64,000 nt of DNA from Tridacna crocea. Its lineage: Eukaryota; Mollusca; Bivalvia; Cardiida; Cardiidae. The translations under genes were made by a program, and so were the position numbers. Each line of letters starts with the position of its first letter. Position 1 is the first letter of the stretch. The DNA lies in NCBI GenBank assembly GCA_943736015.1, contig OX031071.1, positions 26,737,619 to 26,801,618 of the forward strand, in the 5' to 3' direction. This document shows, piece by piece, positions 44,502 through 54,775 of the stretch. The notes beneath the pieces are model-generated. The model made no database searches and was not told the origin of the DNA. It worked only from the letters and a program-made list of their open reading frames with translations.

Positions 44502-45447
44502 CTTGTCGTTGAGGCAGTGCCATTGGCTGTTGTCTAGCAGCTTGTACATTCATCCAAGAAGCCCCCTGGGTCTGTGGCAAAGCTACTGGTTGTCCTTCCT
44601 GAGCCTCCAGAGGCAGTGCATCAACAGAGCCACTTTCACCACCAGACTCAAAACTTTGTGCTTCGGAAGCCATGTCAGAGTTTCCCGTCTCAGGATGGCT
44701 GCTACCATGGAAACTGTAAGGTTGTTGCTGACCTTGACCTTCACCTCCAGTCAATGGTAAGGCCATTGGAGATTCCCCAGTATCTGCAGATGTCATTGGT
44801 AGAGCCACTGGTGGAAGTTCACCTTCTCTTGTCATGTACAGTGGATTGTTCCAGTTGCCACGAAGGTTATGTGGGCTTGAAAATGATACTTGATCAAGGG
44901 ATCCAGAACTGTCTGAGGGGCTGCCATCTGAGCTGCCACTGTCTGAACTACCGCTATCTGCAGGGTGAGCATCAGAAGAACCCATTTCAACTTTTGAACT
45001 ACTGTCTGACTGCCTAGGGTCTGTTGATGGTTCTGGTTGGGTTCCCATGACCTGACTTTGGTCTAAGTGTCCTTGAGCAGAGGTTTTTGTGTCACTACTG
45101 TCAGATTGTGGATCTGCACTGTGAGGGTCCACAGAATCCGGACTTGACCCTTGATCACCTACTGTGTCGACTTTTAACCCACCATCGGAGATTATTCCAT
45201 CCTGACTAGGATCTTGACCTTTGTCAAGATGACTGCCTGCAAGGTCTGGATTTTCAAACTGGGAATCTTGTGCTTGTCTCCGAACTCTAAGCTGGCTTTC
45301 TTGGCTCTGTATTAAAGCACCCAGGCTGTTTTCTACCTGTTGATCAGTCTTTAGTGTATCTATCAAGATGGAGTATGACCAGACCAGTTCCAAACACTGT
45401 AGAGCCACTAGTACTCTCACACAGTTATACAGTCTTCCAACATCCAT
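44502..45447 (-). CDS. Antisense gene exon 1: signal peptide and low-complexity ectodomain
   Basis: The ATG at 45447 has a good start context (GCCATGG) and two in-frame stops directly upstream (TGA TAA), which fixes the start. Residues 1-25 hold the hydrophobic stretch VRVLVALQCLELVW. LRVRRQ follows near residue 55. The rest is rich in Ser, Asp, Gln and Gly, with four or five (V/M)ALP repeats (PPVALPMT, SPMALPLT, QPVALPQT, QPMALPQR). The exon ends CAA-G before GTAAAA. Confidence 0.82.
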
Positions 45448-45617
45448 GGCTTATCACTCTCTGAGCATCTGAGTCTCAACTTCCTTATTTGGTTGAAATG
45501 TTGAAATTGACAACTCTTGTCTCAGTGCATTTCTGTTTCCAAATAAATCCAATATTTTTGGTATCTAGTGAAGATCCAATGGCCTCAATTTATCAAAATA
45601 TTGTCACCACCAGAACC
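45448..45617 (-). other. Putative 5' leader/promoter region of the antisense gene
   Basis: Directly upstream of the ATG at 45447. No TATA-like box can be called with confidence. Confidence 0.35.
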
Positions 45618-45834
45618 CTGTATCACATGACAAAACTTTAGATTTATCCAAATTGAAAGCATTTGCAGAGAACTAATGAATGTGGCTCAATGATTGAATT
45701 TATCTCTTAAAAGGTTTAAAACATTATGGGAAAAGGAGAAAATGCTGGTTAACAGCATTTTCTCATTTTCTCATAATGTTTTCAAAGGCCCTCTCACAAT
45801 CATTCAAAGTCAGAAATTGTGTGGAAAAGGGTAA
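45618..45834 (-). mobile_element. TTAA palindromic MITE upstream of the antisense gene
   Basis: Hairpin around CTGGTTAACAG is clear; both TTAA ends are eroded. It starts about 170 bp before the antisense ATG. Confidence 0.75.
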
Positions 45835-45836
45835 AT

Positions 45837-45902
45837 TCTAGCTATCCATCTTACTAGTACATCTATCTCTAAAACTTCCAGTTGAAATGGATAGCTAGAA
45901 TT
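45837..45902. repeat. Small inverted repeat upstream of the antisense gene
   Basis: AATTCTAGCTATCCAT and ATGGATAGCTAGAATT flank about 34 bp. Confidence 0.75.
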
Positions 45903-46478
45903 TAAACTGTTTTATAAGTATTGGTTCATTTCATCCCTTTGTTCCTCATATCAATGAATCTTTAGGTAGACTCTTCAGTTTGAAATTCTAAACATAACAG
46001 CTGAATTTGATATTACTTAAAACTTTTATTGTAACAAGAAGAATTGGTGTTAATCATAATTGCATTTAACTTGTAAACATTTAATTGAATGATAAATTAT
46101 GTGCTTGTAAATATTTTCTGTTTTAAGTAAATATTTATTTATTTATTTTGCAAAACAACAGAAAAGGTGATAACTTAGATTTGTCTTATTGATGCATTGA
46201 CAAGTTCGATGACACCCAATAAAATTGAGGCCCCCATTACTTATTATCCACAGGGCATTCTTGTTTAGTTGACAATTGACAACCATTTCAACAATCTTTT
46301 TTATGTTCTGGATGTTCAAAAACAAATACATGTGTTGTATTCTAAGCAATTGTATCAGATTTTAAATGTTGCATTTACATCAACTCTTACAGTGTCGCAA
46401 AAAAGGACCAACCAGGATTTTGTAATTGTTTGAGACTTATACTCAAAGATTTAAATACTTCAGTAGAAATTAATTTAA
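45903..46478. other. Intron stretch without recognised feature
   Basis: Very AT-rich, repeat-poor KIF13 intron sequence upstream of the antisense gene. Confidence 0.55.
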
Positions 46479-46571
46479 TTAACTCCATACCAGACAACAA
46501 CATTTTAGACTAGTCCAGCTTGAAAGCACTTGCAGTCAACAAAATAAACTATCACCTGAAATACTTCTTGT
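46479..46571 (-). mobile_element. TTAA MITE left part
   Basis: TTAA 46479-46482 and the GACTAGTCCAGCTTGAAAGC region, cut off by a Helentron-like element at 46572. Confidence 0.6.
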
Positions 46572-46701
46572 TATACCCCAGCAAAACAAATGTTTTTGGA
46601 GGTATACTGGAATCAGCCTGTCCGTCTGTGTGTCTGTCTGTGTACAAAATACTGTAAAAGCGCTGGCAGGGGTATAAAGTCACATTCAGTGACAGCTTTA
46701 G
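46572..46701 (+). mobile_element. Short Helentron-like element, TATACCCC family
   Basis: 5' TATACCCCAGC, GTCTGTCTG microsatellite, 3' GGGGTATAAAGTCACATTCA and GTGACAGCTTTAGT. Confidence 0.7.
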
Positions 46702-46947
46702 TTCATTTTGTTGTGCCTTAAGTAAGGATTTGTCCATTATAATGGAAAATGGTGGTGTATTATAGATCACACAGAAGGTGTGATATGGGCCTCATTTGAT
46801 CAGTTGAAGTTTAATGATATTGATGACTTTAGAACCATTGAGAACTTACAAAAGACAAATTGATCAGTACTGCTGTCAAACATGTAGAGCCTGAAGGCAG
46901 AGATAGATCTGTCTGTACAATTATACTGACTGTTACTTTGAACATTT

Positions 46948-47556
46948 TTAACTCTTTACCACACAACAAAATGCCAGCCCTGTCCAAATTGAGAGCATTT
47001 GCAGATGACAAACATGAAAAGTTGAAATTTGGTTTGGGAAGGGTAGAAACATTGAGGGAAAAGGAGAAAATGCTGTCACCAGCATTTTCTCCTTTTCCCA
47101 CAGTGTTTTCGAAAGGCATCTTTCTCTGGGTTGTTAAAGTGGGACTATGCAGTAAAGAATTAACCATTGTTCCACACAGCAAGATATTGAACTGCGGTCA
47201 GTAAAAATCAAAATGAAGGTAGACAAATCACATGTGTTCCAAATGATGATATATGTTCTAAACAGGTAGAAAACTTTGTGGGAAAAGGAGAAAATGCTGG
47301 TTACCAGCATTTTTTTTCCTTTTCCCACAATGTTTCCTAAAGGCTCAGGGTCGTCAAAAGTAGGGTTTGTTTGGTAATGACAAATAAACTGTGGCTCAAT
47401 GATAGGGCTTAACTCTCAGAGGGTAGAAAAAGATTGTGCAAAAAAAAGGGAAGAAAATAATGTTTGCTGGAAATTTTTCTTTTTACTTAATGTTTTCAAA
47501 AGGCTATTGACTTTCTGAGGGCAATTAAAACTGCTTCATTTGGGAAAGAACTAATT
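46948..47556 (-). mobile_element. Three tandem TTAA MITEs
   Basis: Copies 46948-47163, 47160 to about 47378, and a decayed third to about 47556. The first two share a TTAA. Confidence 0.78.
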
Positions 47557-47559
47557 AAG

Positions 47560-47735
47560 CAGCCTTACCCAGGTAATGGACAGCAAATCATGTTGTTAGG
47601 TCTCCTATTCAAGGTGTTCTATGATTGAATCCCAGATGGGTTCAGCCATCTGTATGGTAGGAAACAGAAGTGTAGGCACACTGATAGCTTTGATATGACC
47701 CAAAGTTAAACTGTGTTAAACTCCAATCAATCAAT
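47560..47735 (+). mobile_element. SINE with (AATC)n tail, internally deleted
   Basis: B-box-like GATTGAATCCC, 3' GATATGACCCAAAGTTAAAC and tail CAATCAATCAATC. Confidence 0.65.
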
Positions 47736-48419
47736 CTGTCTGCCAGCCTACCTGACTGTGCTTTTTTCCCAACATGATAATTTTATTCCACTTAATATCA
47801 GATGTGGTCTTTAGATGCATGGGTGAATATTTACATTTACATGCGTATGCCACAGTTCAAGGTCTGTATTCATCAACCATTCTTCAGAGCAGTATTAGTC
47901 TTATTTTTCCAAGAATTGCTTATTTTGTAGAAAACACAACTTCTGATTTGCTTAACCAAAAGGTTAGAAAATTCCAGAGAATAAAACAGAGAATGTTCTT
48001 CAGAACAGTTAGTGAATATGTTCCAGTAATTTTAGATTACCAAGATATCTTTTGTTTTTCCTGTTTTAAAATTTGTGAATTTGTAGCATTTCAAGCTTTC
48101 CAAAACTTTGATTTTCTCCCATGTAGATCTATGGAAGAATCAGCAGCTTATGGAGGACAACTGTGTGAAGCGCTGGTGGTTGATTTAGTCATAGTGCTGT
48201 TAGTTGAATGATCAATTTTAAAATTAAATTACCAGGACTTCAGAATTCAACCCCCAAAAATGATTTTCATCCGTGTAGAAAGAATGAGAAAGAAACTTAT
48301 GACTTGCATAGATTACTGTTTGTAGTATTGATTAATTATTTAAGAAATAATCATATTCCTATCATGTTTTATTGTTCAATAAACCACAGTTGTGAGTCAT
48401 GAGGCACAATAAATAATCC
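47736..48419. other. Intron stretch with an unexplained 145-codon open frame
   Basis: The plus frame 47774-48211 is not made of a known repeat but has no domain, biased composition typical of AT-rich noise, and no clear splice borders. Treated as non-coding. Confidence 0.4.
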
Positions 48420-48495
48420 ACAAGGGCAAAATAAGCACAGGAGGACTTTGATGAGTGCACTGGCTGTTGCGACATAACTGAAAGACTGTTGAAGC
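48420..48495 (+). mobile_element. SINE 3' fragment
   Basis: GACATAACTGAAAGACTGTTG near the end matches the SINE 3' region. Confidence 0.5.
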
Positions 48496-48499
48496 ACCT

Positions 48500-48728
48500 T
48501 TAACTCTTTACCAAACAACAAGATTTCAGACTTGTCCAAATTGAAAGCATTTGCTTACAACAAAATAAGTGTTACTCAAATATTGAAATTTGCTTCTATC
48601 AGGTTAGAAAACATTGTGGGAAAGGGGGAAATTTTGGTTACCAGCATTTTCTCCTTTTTCCACAATGTTTTCTTAAGGCTTCTATCTCAGGGTCATAAAA
48701 ACAAGGGATTGTTTGGTAACGGGTTTAA
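48500..48728 (-). mobile_element. TTAA palindromic MITE, full length
   Basis: TTAA at both ends and ACTCTTTACCAAACAACAA TIR. Confidence 0.87.
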
Positions 48729-48947
48729 AAAAGCCCAGGAGGTGGACTTTTTCTTTTTAAGAAATAGTTGCACCTTACAAATTGATGTTTAATGATGACA
48801 ATGATAACAATCTACTAATTGGGTAAAATGTTTGATTGACAGGTGCTTCATATGCCACAAAGTGTAACAATGATTTATTGATGTTAGATACATGATTTTT
48901 GGTGTAATAATGAAATGTGGGAAAGCAGCTGATGAATTGTTGGCCTT

Positions 48948-49186
48948 CACCACACAATCCCAGTTTTAATGACCTTAACCCTTTACCACACAATCCATAC
49001 TTTAAGTAATGCAAGAGAAGAAGCCTTTTGAAAAAATTTTAGGAAAAGGAGAAAATACTGGTGACCAGCATTTTCTTCTTTTCAAACAATATTTTCTACA
49101 AATTTCATCATTTGAGTATTTATTATGTCATCTGCAGTTGCTTCCAATTTATACCGGTCTAAAATTTTTGTTGTTTGATAAGGAGA
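48948..49186 (+). mobile_element. TTAA MITE and an end fragment
   Basis: A 30-bp left-end fragment, then a copy from TTAA 48975-48978 to about 49186 with worn right end. Confidence 0.75.
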
Positions 49187-49265
49187 TGCAGAAAAGAGTT
49201 TTGAAGTAAAACATACCAGCATTTTCTCCTTTAGCTACAATGTCTTTATGCTTTCAAAAACAACC

Positions 49266-49480
49266 TTAACCCTTTACCTTTACAACCCTGAGATAGAAGC
49301 CTTTTGAAAACATTGTGGGAAAAGGAGAAAATGCTGGTAACCAGCATTTTCTCCTTTTCCCTCAATGTTTTCTACCCTGCGGGAAACAACTTTCAGTATT
49401 TTACTTACATTTATTTTGTCATCTGCAAGTGCTGTCAATTTGGACCAGTCTATTTTTTTTCTCATTTGGTAAAGGGTTAA
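49266..49480 (+). mobile_element. TTAA palindromic MITE, full length
   Basis: TTAA at both ends. The hairpin has one mismatch and a deletion trims the left end after CCCTTTACC. It ends about 120 bp before the switch II exon. Confidence 0.87.
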
Positions 49481-49598
49481 GCCACATTATTTTAATTTGT
49501 CGTCTGCAAAATGCATGGGCAAGTTTTGACTTCTGTCATCTGATAAAAAAGATGAATTTTGAGTCAACATCTGATTTTTTTCTTATCTTTATTTTCAG

Positions 49599-49711
49599 GT
49601 ATCTGGTGAAAAAGTCAGCAAACTAAGTCTGGTAGATTTAGCAGGAAGTGAAAGGGCACAAAAAACTGGGGCCATGGGGGACAGACTAAGGGAAGGCAGT
49701 AATATTAATAA
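49599..49711 (+). CDS. KIF13: KIF13 motor-domain exon, switch II
   Basis: Acceptor TATTTTCAG, donor GTAAGT. The peptide [20 protein letters not shown] continues with [18 protein letters not shown]. The switch II motif DLAGSE is intact. It follows the giant intron without loss of residues, since the join [13 protein letters not shown] aligns with the family. Confidence 0.97.
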
Positions 49712-49751
49712 GTAAGTACACTTGCATGAAGACTGGGTCAAAAATCTGTTT

Positions 49752-50119
49752 TTTACTAAACAGTCCCATGGTTTAATGGCCTAGAACATAAACGCTTTTG
49801 AAAACATTCTGGGATACAGAAAACATTGATTACCATATTTTCTTCTTTTCCCACAATTTTTTCTACCCTTATAAGACAACTATAACAATTTAACCCATTC
49901 ACACAATCCCTATGATTGACGATCCTGAGGAAAAATCCATCAGAAAAACATTGTGAGAAAAAGAGAAAATGCTGGTAACCAGCATTTTCTCCTTTTCCCA
50001 CAATGGTTTTCTACCCTTTCCAAAAGCGAATTCCAGTTCTTGAACCACTATTATTTTGTTGTCTGCAAATGCTTTCAATTTGGACAAGCCTACAATTTTG
50101 TGGTTTGGTGATGAGTTAA
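49752..50119 (+). mobile_element. TTAA MITE inserted beside an older copy
   Basis: An eroded older copy 49752-49890, then a full copy 49890-50119 with TTAA at both ends. Confidence 0.8.
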
Positions 50120-50344
50120 ACTCTTGCGATGGTACACTTGCATAAAAAAAGAGGGCCTATTCAGTTTGGGTTGTATTCAATGCAGGGTTTCCAGGTTACA
50201 AATCACACACTTTCACTACTGAGCAACACAGGACTAAGCCTTGTCAGAGTTCCATCCAAGAGTTTATAATGCGCTCTACTTTGACAAAATCGTGTTTTAA
50301 CCTTTTACCAAACAAACTAGGGTTTTGATGACCATGAGAACGCA

Positions 50345-50415
50345 TTACAATATTACGTTAAGCGCGAGAAATGTAAGGTAAATGACGTCATATTTCCATC
50401 TGGTTGTGAGGCACA
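50345..50415. repeat. Copy 2 of an unclassified repeat end
   Basis: Inverted match to 26985-27050 with about 80% identity by eye. The following sequence to 50650 holds no recognised feature. Confidence 0.5.
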
Positions 50416-50777
50416 CGCAATTAATCTGGGCAACAAGAACATGAAAATCGGTATTTTCACTGGTGGAACCAGTGTAAAATCAAAAAATATTTTTACTGCT
50501 ATTTCTCGATATCCTATTGGAAAGCGTGAAATAATTAACATATATCTCGGAGGCATGATAACAAGCAAGTCATCACATAAGTATGGATCCGTATTTATCC
50601 AGTTTCTCTAATTATCAATTGAATCATCAGATAGTGTGATTCTTTGGCATGCAGAAAGTTACCACCCAAGTCAGCCTGTGTGGACTGTGCAGGCTGACAT
50701 TGGTTTATACTTTATGCAAAAAATTCACCAAACCCCCATTTCACGGATCATGGCCCAAATACTTTGTTCCATTTCAG

Positions 50778-50892
50778 ATCACTTACAACTCTAGGACTCG
50801 TGATATCAGCTTTAGCAGAACAAGGTGGAAATACTAAAGCCAAAAATAAGTTTGTTCCTTACAGGGATTCTGTCTTAACATGGCTACTAAAG
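50778..50892 (+). CDS. KIF13: KIF13 motor-domain exon, alpha-4/alpha-5 region
   Basis: Acceptor CCATTTCAG, donor GTTGGT. The split Lys codon joins NINK to [17 protein letters not shown], then [17 protein letters not shown]. These are the alpha-4 and loop 12/alpha-5 microtubule-binding elements. The usual kinesin-3 K-loop position reads GGNTKAKN, a short, weakly basic stretch. Confidence 0.97.
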
Positions 50893-50954
50893 GTTGGTTT
50901 CTCTGTCTTAATACTCACTATGACTTATCAAGCTCTCTTTATTGGTTTGTTTGT

Positions 50955-51192
50955 ATGATGTTAATAGCCTTTTTCAACATTATTTCACTTATTTCACTGG
51001 GGCCATCAGTGGCTTCTTGAAGTTTCTTTATCAGTACTTTGCATAACATCTTCCCAAGCACTGTTTGCTTTCTTTGTAACACTTGTCAAAATAACGATGA
51101 GCGAAAAGAGGCAAAGTAATAGTGTCACAATTATCAACAACATTCCTCAGAAAGAAGTGGCTAAGCTTCGGATTTGAACAAGCCATCCCCAG
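50955..51192 (-). mobile_element. tRNA-derived SINE, reverse
   Basis: Reads TTCAACATTATTTCACTTAT at its 3' end and TTCGGATTTGAACAAGCC (complement of a B box) at its head. Confidence 0.6.
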
Positions 51193-51194
51193 GT

Positions 51195-51384
51195 TTAACT
51201 TTTTACCAAAAGATGAAATTATAGACTGGTCCAAATTGAGAGCATTTGCAGACAACAAGAGATATGACTAAAAAATTGAAATTTCTTGTAGGAAGGGAAG
51301 AAAACATTCTGGGAATTCCCACAATGTTTTCAAAAGGCTTCTTTCACTGGGTTGTTAAAAGTTGGGATTGTGTGGTAAAGGGTC
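51195..51384 (-). mobile_element. TTAA MITE with the hairpin deleted
   Basis: The centre is reduced to CATTCTGGGAATTCCCACAATG; ends are intact apart from the right TTAA (GGGTCAAA). Confidence 0.78.
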
Positions 51385-51480
51385 AAAGCCCTGTGTGTTA
51401 TCAGCTGACCAACCAGGCTTGGCCACTTGTTGTGTTTATTGTTGTTTTCTCCTTGTCATTATTGATGATGATTGGGATGA

Positions 51481-51510
51481 TGGTGGTGATGATGATGATG
51501 ATGATGATAA
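51481..51510. repeat. GAT microsatellite
   Basis: GGTGGTGATGATGATGATGA-type trinucleotide run. Confidence 0.9.
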
Positions 51511-51529
51511 AAGTGATAATGTGGCAGTA

Positions 51530-51678
51530 ATAATGACATTTGTCCTAGAAAAAGTTGAAGACATTTCAGGAAAAGTAGAAAATATTGTTTACCAGATTTT
51601 GCTTCTTTTTGCTCAATGTTTCCAAAAACTGTCTTCTTCAAGGTTGTTAAAATGTGACATTATGTGGTACAGGATTAA
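51530..51678 (-). mobile_element. Decayed TTAA MITE
   Basis: Hairpin remnant (GAAAATATTGTTTACCAG) and right end GGTACAGGATTAA at 51675-51678. Confidence 0.55.
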
Positions 51679-52330
51679 CTCTGCACTCACAACACCTTTT
51701 TCCTTGGGGTCATTAATGTAGTAGACCCCTAATACAAAACAGCTATTTCCACAATAACATTATCCTACAAAATTTGCTATGATTAAAGAAGAATGTTGTT
51801 GTACTGCTTTAACCAAGCCACTTTTCCTTTTTTAGCTCCACTGGCAGAAGGCCAGCAAGCTATTGTCATGGCGTTGTGTCCGTCGTGCGTGCGCGTGTGC
51901 GTCCGTCTGTCCGTTCGTTTGTTCGTCCGTTCGTTCGTGTATGCGTGCGTGCGTCCGTAAACTTTTTCTTTAAAAAACTTCTCCTCAGAAGCTATTGACT
52001 GGATTTTTACCTTAGGTCGTCCTCTTTCAAATTCCTTCAAATAATTGTGTTCCATGAATAATTCTGGTTGCCATGGCAACCAAAGTAAAAAACCTTTAAA
52101 AATCTACTCCTCCCAAACCGCTAATTGGAAAGCATTGTTTTTTTGTAGGAATGTTCCATAGATAGAGATCTACAGAATTCCTTTAAAAAAATAAGGATCT
52201 GTCAAAAAACATGGCTTTTATGGGAGACTCATTTTCCTTTTATGTTATAAAGTAAAATATTTGAAAAATTTCTTCTCTCAAACTACTCGTTTTGATTCCA
52301 TTGTTGTATTGCAAGTTAGTTCCAATGGTG

Positions 52331-52559
52331 GTAAGTCTTTACCATACAATCCTGACTTTTAATGACCCTAAAGAAGAAGTCTTTGGAAAACACTCTTGGA
52401 AAAGGAGAAAATGCTGGTAATCAGCATTTTCTCCTTTTCCCTTAGTGTTTTGTACTCTATCAAAGAGAGAAATCATCATTTCATCAATGTTTAATTTGTT
52501 GTCTGCAAATGCTTTCAGTTTGGTCACATCCCAAATTTTGTCATTTGGTAAAGAGTTAA
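52331..52559 (+). mobile_element. TTAA palindromic MITE
   Basis: Left TIR CTTTACCATACAATCC, good hairpin, TTAA 52556-52559. It sits inside the Helentron-like element at 51833. Confidence 0.82.
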
Positions 52560-52719
52560 AGATGGTTGCTTTACATAATCTATAATCCTTTTCATATAAA
52601 ACAAGAGAACCTCTGCACTTTGATTAGTTCTGGTAAAGGTTTGTTGACCTACTGGTGACCTGGTACAAAGAGGACAGGGCTTTATTGTTGTGATAAGGCA
52701 TTTTGTTATCCAGTCAAAC

Positions 52720-53128
52720 TGATCCCTGACAAAGAAGACTTTAGAAACATTGTGGGAAAAGGAGAAAATGCTGGTAACCTTTTCCCACAATGTTATCTAC
52801 CCTTCACAAAACAACTTTCAAATTTTCAGTCACTTTTATTTTTTCATCTACAAATGCTTTCAATTTGGACAACCCTAAAATGTTGTCGTTTGGTAATGAG
52901 TTAACTATAACCAGAAGACAAAATTTTTTATAACTGGCCATAATTGAAAGATGTTGCAGACAACATAATAAATCTTCAAATTAGTAAAACTTGTATCAAA
53001 AAGGGTAGAAATTATTGTGTAAAACTAAGAAAATGCAGGTAACTTTTATTTTCTTCTTTTCTCACAATGTTTTTCATAGCTTTTTTATCTTTAGTGACCT
53101 AAAATGCAGGAATGAATGGTAATTGTTA
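52720..53128. mobile_element. Two TTAA MITEs, left-truncated plus copy and decayed minus copy
   Basis: Plus copy about 52720-52904 with the right hairpin arm shortened, then a decayed minus copy to about 53128. Confidence 0.7.
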
Positions 53129-53515
53129 AAAACTTCTCTTCACCATTACAGAAAAATCAGGCCTGTTGAGCGATAGAGGCACTCAAGCGCCTCTAGTTGT
53201 CTTTTCTAGAATTATCATTTATAAATCTAAAATCACTATGTTTTCATTACAAAGAGATATAGTAATTACCTCCCTCTTCTGGAAACTAGCAAAAGTATCT
53301 ACAAATTATTTCAAGATAAGCAGATAGAAATTTCTGGTTGGTTGAAAATGTGCAAAAGTATTATACCTGTATAAACCCTTATTTATCACCTATCAAGAAA
53401 ACTTTTAAGCAATGCAGCACTGGAGGTATTAGGGGTCTACTACTGTAAATCACTGGATTGTTTGATAAATGGTAAGATTACTTCTTAAAACAGTTTTTGC
53501 TAATTTTTTCTTTAG

Positions 53516-53728
53516 GATAATCTAGGAGGCAACAGTAAAACTGTCATGGTAGCCACTATAAGTCCATCAGCAGATAACTATGAAGAAACTCTATCTACTC
53601 TACGATATGCTGACCGTGCTAAAAGAATCGTCAATCACGCTGTGGTTAATGAAGATCCGAATGCTAGGATTATACGAGAGTTGAGGGAAGAGGTTGAGAC
53701 ACTGAAGAAAGAGTTGACAGAGGCACAG
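53516..53728 (+). CDS. KIF13: KIF13 motor end and neck exon
   Basis: Acceptor TTTCTTTAG, donor GTCTGT (weaker than the others); 71 codons. It contains [40 protein letters not shown] and [19 protein letters not shown]. The C-terminal part, rich in Glu, Lys and Leu, is the neck helix. This is the end of the motor domain. Confidence 0.97.
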
Positions 53729-54059
53729 GTCTGTAGCTTTTATTGTGTGTCGGTACATTTTTTAAGTCTGTTGCAAATGACAATTTAGTTTGTGGTCTGG
53801 TAGAGGTTAAAAGGAAATGATACAATAGTATCATATGGAATTGAACATGTTGTGGGAAAAGGATTTATTGCCCCTATTTTGAACAGTTCAACCCTATCAA
53901 GTGGGAGGATAAAAGTGACCAGGGTAAAATTATTCACCTTGCAAAAATGTCCCACACAGTGTTGCAGGAAACATTAATACTGGAATTTCAGTACCTTGAA
54001 AAAGTATTGTTAACTAAACCTGTGAGAAGTCACAGAGTTATACCTTCTCTGTAAACAGT
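53729..54059. other. KIF13 intron stretch without recognised feature
   Basis: Short MITE-like words only (TTGTGGGAAAAGG near 53850). Confidence 0.5.
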
Positions 54060-54200
54060 CTTGTGATTTAAGGAAGAATGTATTTGGAAATATTATTGGA
54101 AAAGGAAGAAGGGCTATTGTGTCATTTGAACCATAGCTAAGTTGTTGTTTGCAATTGCTTTATTTTCAACAACTCTAAATGTTGTCAGATTAATTTTATC
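54060..54200 (+). mobile_element. Decayed TTAA MITE fragment
   Basis: GGAAATATTATTGGAAAAGG and AACTCTAAATGTTGTC are all that remain. Confidence 0.4.
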
Positions 54201-54286
54201 TGAGTTGAATTTATAAAATGTTAATTGTACATGGAAGTCTTCTGTTTAATCTTCTTCATGCATTTTTTCTCCTGTTCTCACTGCAG

Positions 54287-54397
54287 AGTATGAAAGCTCC
54301 CGACTTAAAAGAAAAGCTGGAAGAATCCGAGAAACTATTGAAAGAAATGAAGAAAACGTGGGAAGAGAAATTGGCAGAAACAGAGAAAATACAAACT
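54287..54397 (+). CDS. KIF13: KIF13 neck/coiled-coil exon
   Basis: Acceptor CACTGCAG, donor GTATGT; exactly 37 codons. MKAPDLKEKLEESEKLLKEM and the following KKTWEEKLAETEKIQT match the kinesin-3 neck coil between motor and FHA domain. Heptad-like spacing of Leu and charged residues fits a coiled coil. Confidence 0.95.
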
Positions 54398-54475
54398 GTA
54401 TGTGTACAATGTGCTTATCATCAATGAAACTCTTTTTGAAGTAAAAACCATGCTTCAACAACATTCAGTATTTGT

Positions 54476-54775
54476 TATATCCTCGCAAAACGAATGGTTT
54501 CAGAGGGTATACTGGAATCAGCCTGTCTGTCTGTCTGTTCGTGTGTCTGTCCGTCTGTGTGTCTGTGTACAAAATACTAGTAATTTTATGTTGCAGTTTT
54601 CCTTCAACTGTATTGAAACTTTGCACATATACTGATCATATATTGAAGATTTGCAAGACACAATTTTCACAAGTCAACTCTTCCTAATTGAGGAATTATC
54701 TCCCCTTGAACTTGTCCATTTTTTTTCTGTCAAAGTGCTGGCGGGGTATGAAGTCAAATTCAGTGACAGCTCTAG
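54476..54775 (+). mobile_element. Short Helentron-like element, TATACCCC family, longer copy
   Basis: 5' TATATCCTCGC, GTCTGTCTGTCTG microsatellite, one core-like stretch, 3' GCGGGGTATGAAGTC and GTGACAGCTCTAGT. Confidence 0.68.

Larger units (their letters stand above)
39064..45447 (-). other. Four-exon antisense gene for a 978-residue secreted/membrane protein of unknown function (gene span)
   Basis: Four minus-strand exons (44502-45447, 43004-43292, 42164-42333, 39064-40595) have GT-AG borders and matching phases. Their 2937 nt make 978 codons plus a stop, all open. Order: signal peptide, LRVRRQ (possible furin site near residues 52-57), acidic Ser/Asp/Gln-rich region, repeated (V/M)ALP motifs, Asn/Gln/Pro-rich linker, MPMGGG repeats, Tyr/Pro/Gly-rich segment, a CxnC segment, a more globular part (about residues 490-600), a Gly/Gln/Thr-rich stalk, one membrane helix (about 878-903) and a basic-then-acidic tail of about 75 residues. 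I recognise no family. Repetitive extracellular composition could suit a matrix, mucin-like or shell-associated protein, but that is speculation. It lies wholly inside a KIF13 intron. Confidence 0.8.
51833..53197 (+). mobile_element. Helentron-like element inside the split TIR element
   Basis: 5' TAGCTCCACTGGCAGAAGGC, then a GTCCGTTCGTTCG microsatellite and core units with TTGCCATGGCAACC. The likely 3' end GAGCGATAGAGGCACTCAAGC with GCCTCTAGTT lies after three MITEs. Assigning this 3' end to this element is inference. Confidence 0.6.
51718..53443. mobile_element. Interrupted TIR element holding a Helentron-like element and MITEs
   Basis: Inverted ends GTAGTAGACCCCTAATAC at 51718-51735 and its complement at 53426-53443. 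The inner flanks (AAAACAGCTATTTCCAC; TAATTACCTCCC) match, in reverse, the element at 41737-42117. The middle, about 51833-53197, is a later insertion. Confidence 0.75.

Noticed and set aside
47774..48211. 145-codon plus ORF as a gene or KIF13 exon
   Set aside because: The KIF13 reading frame joins correctly without it, and no domain or good splice borders are seen.
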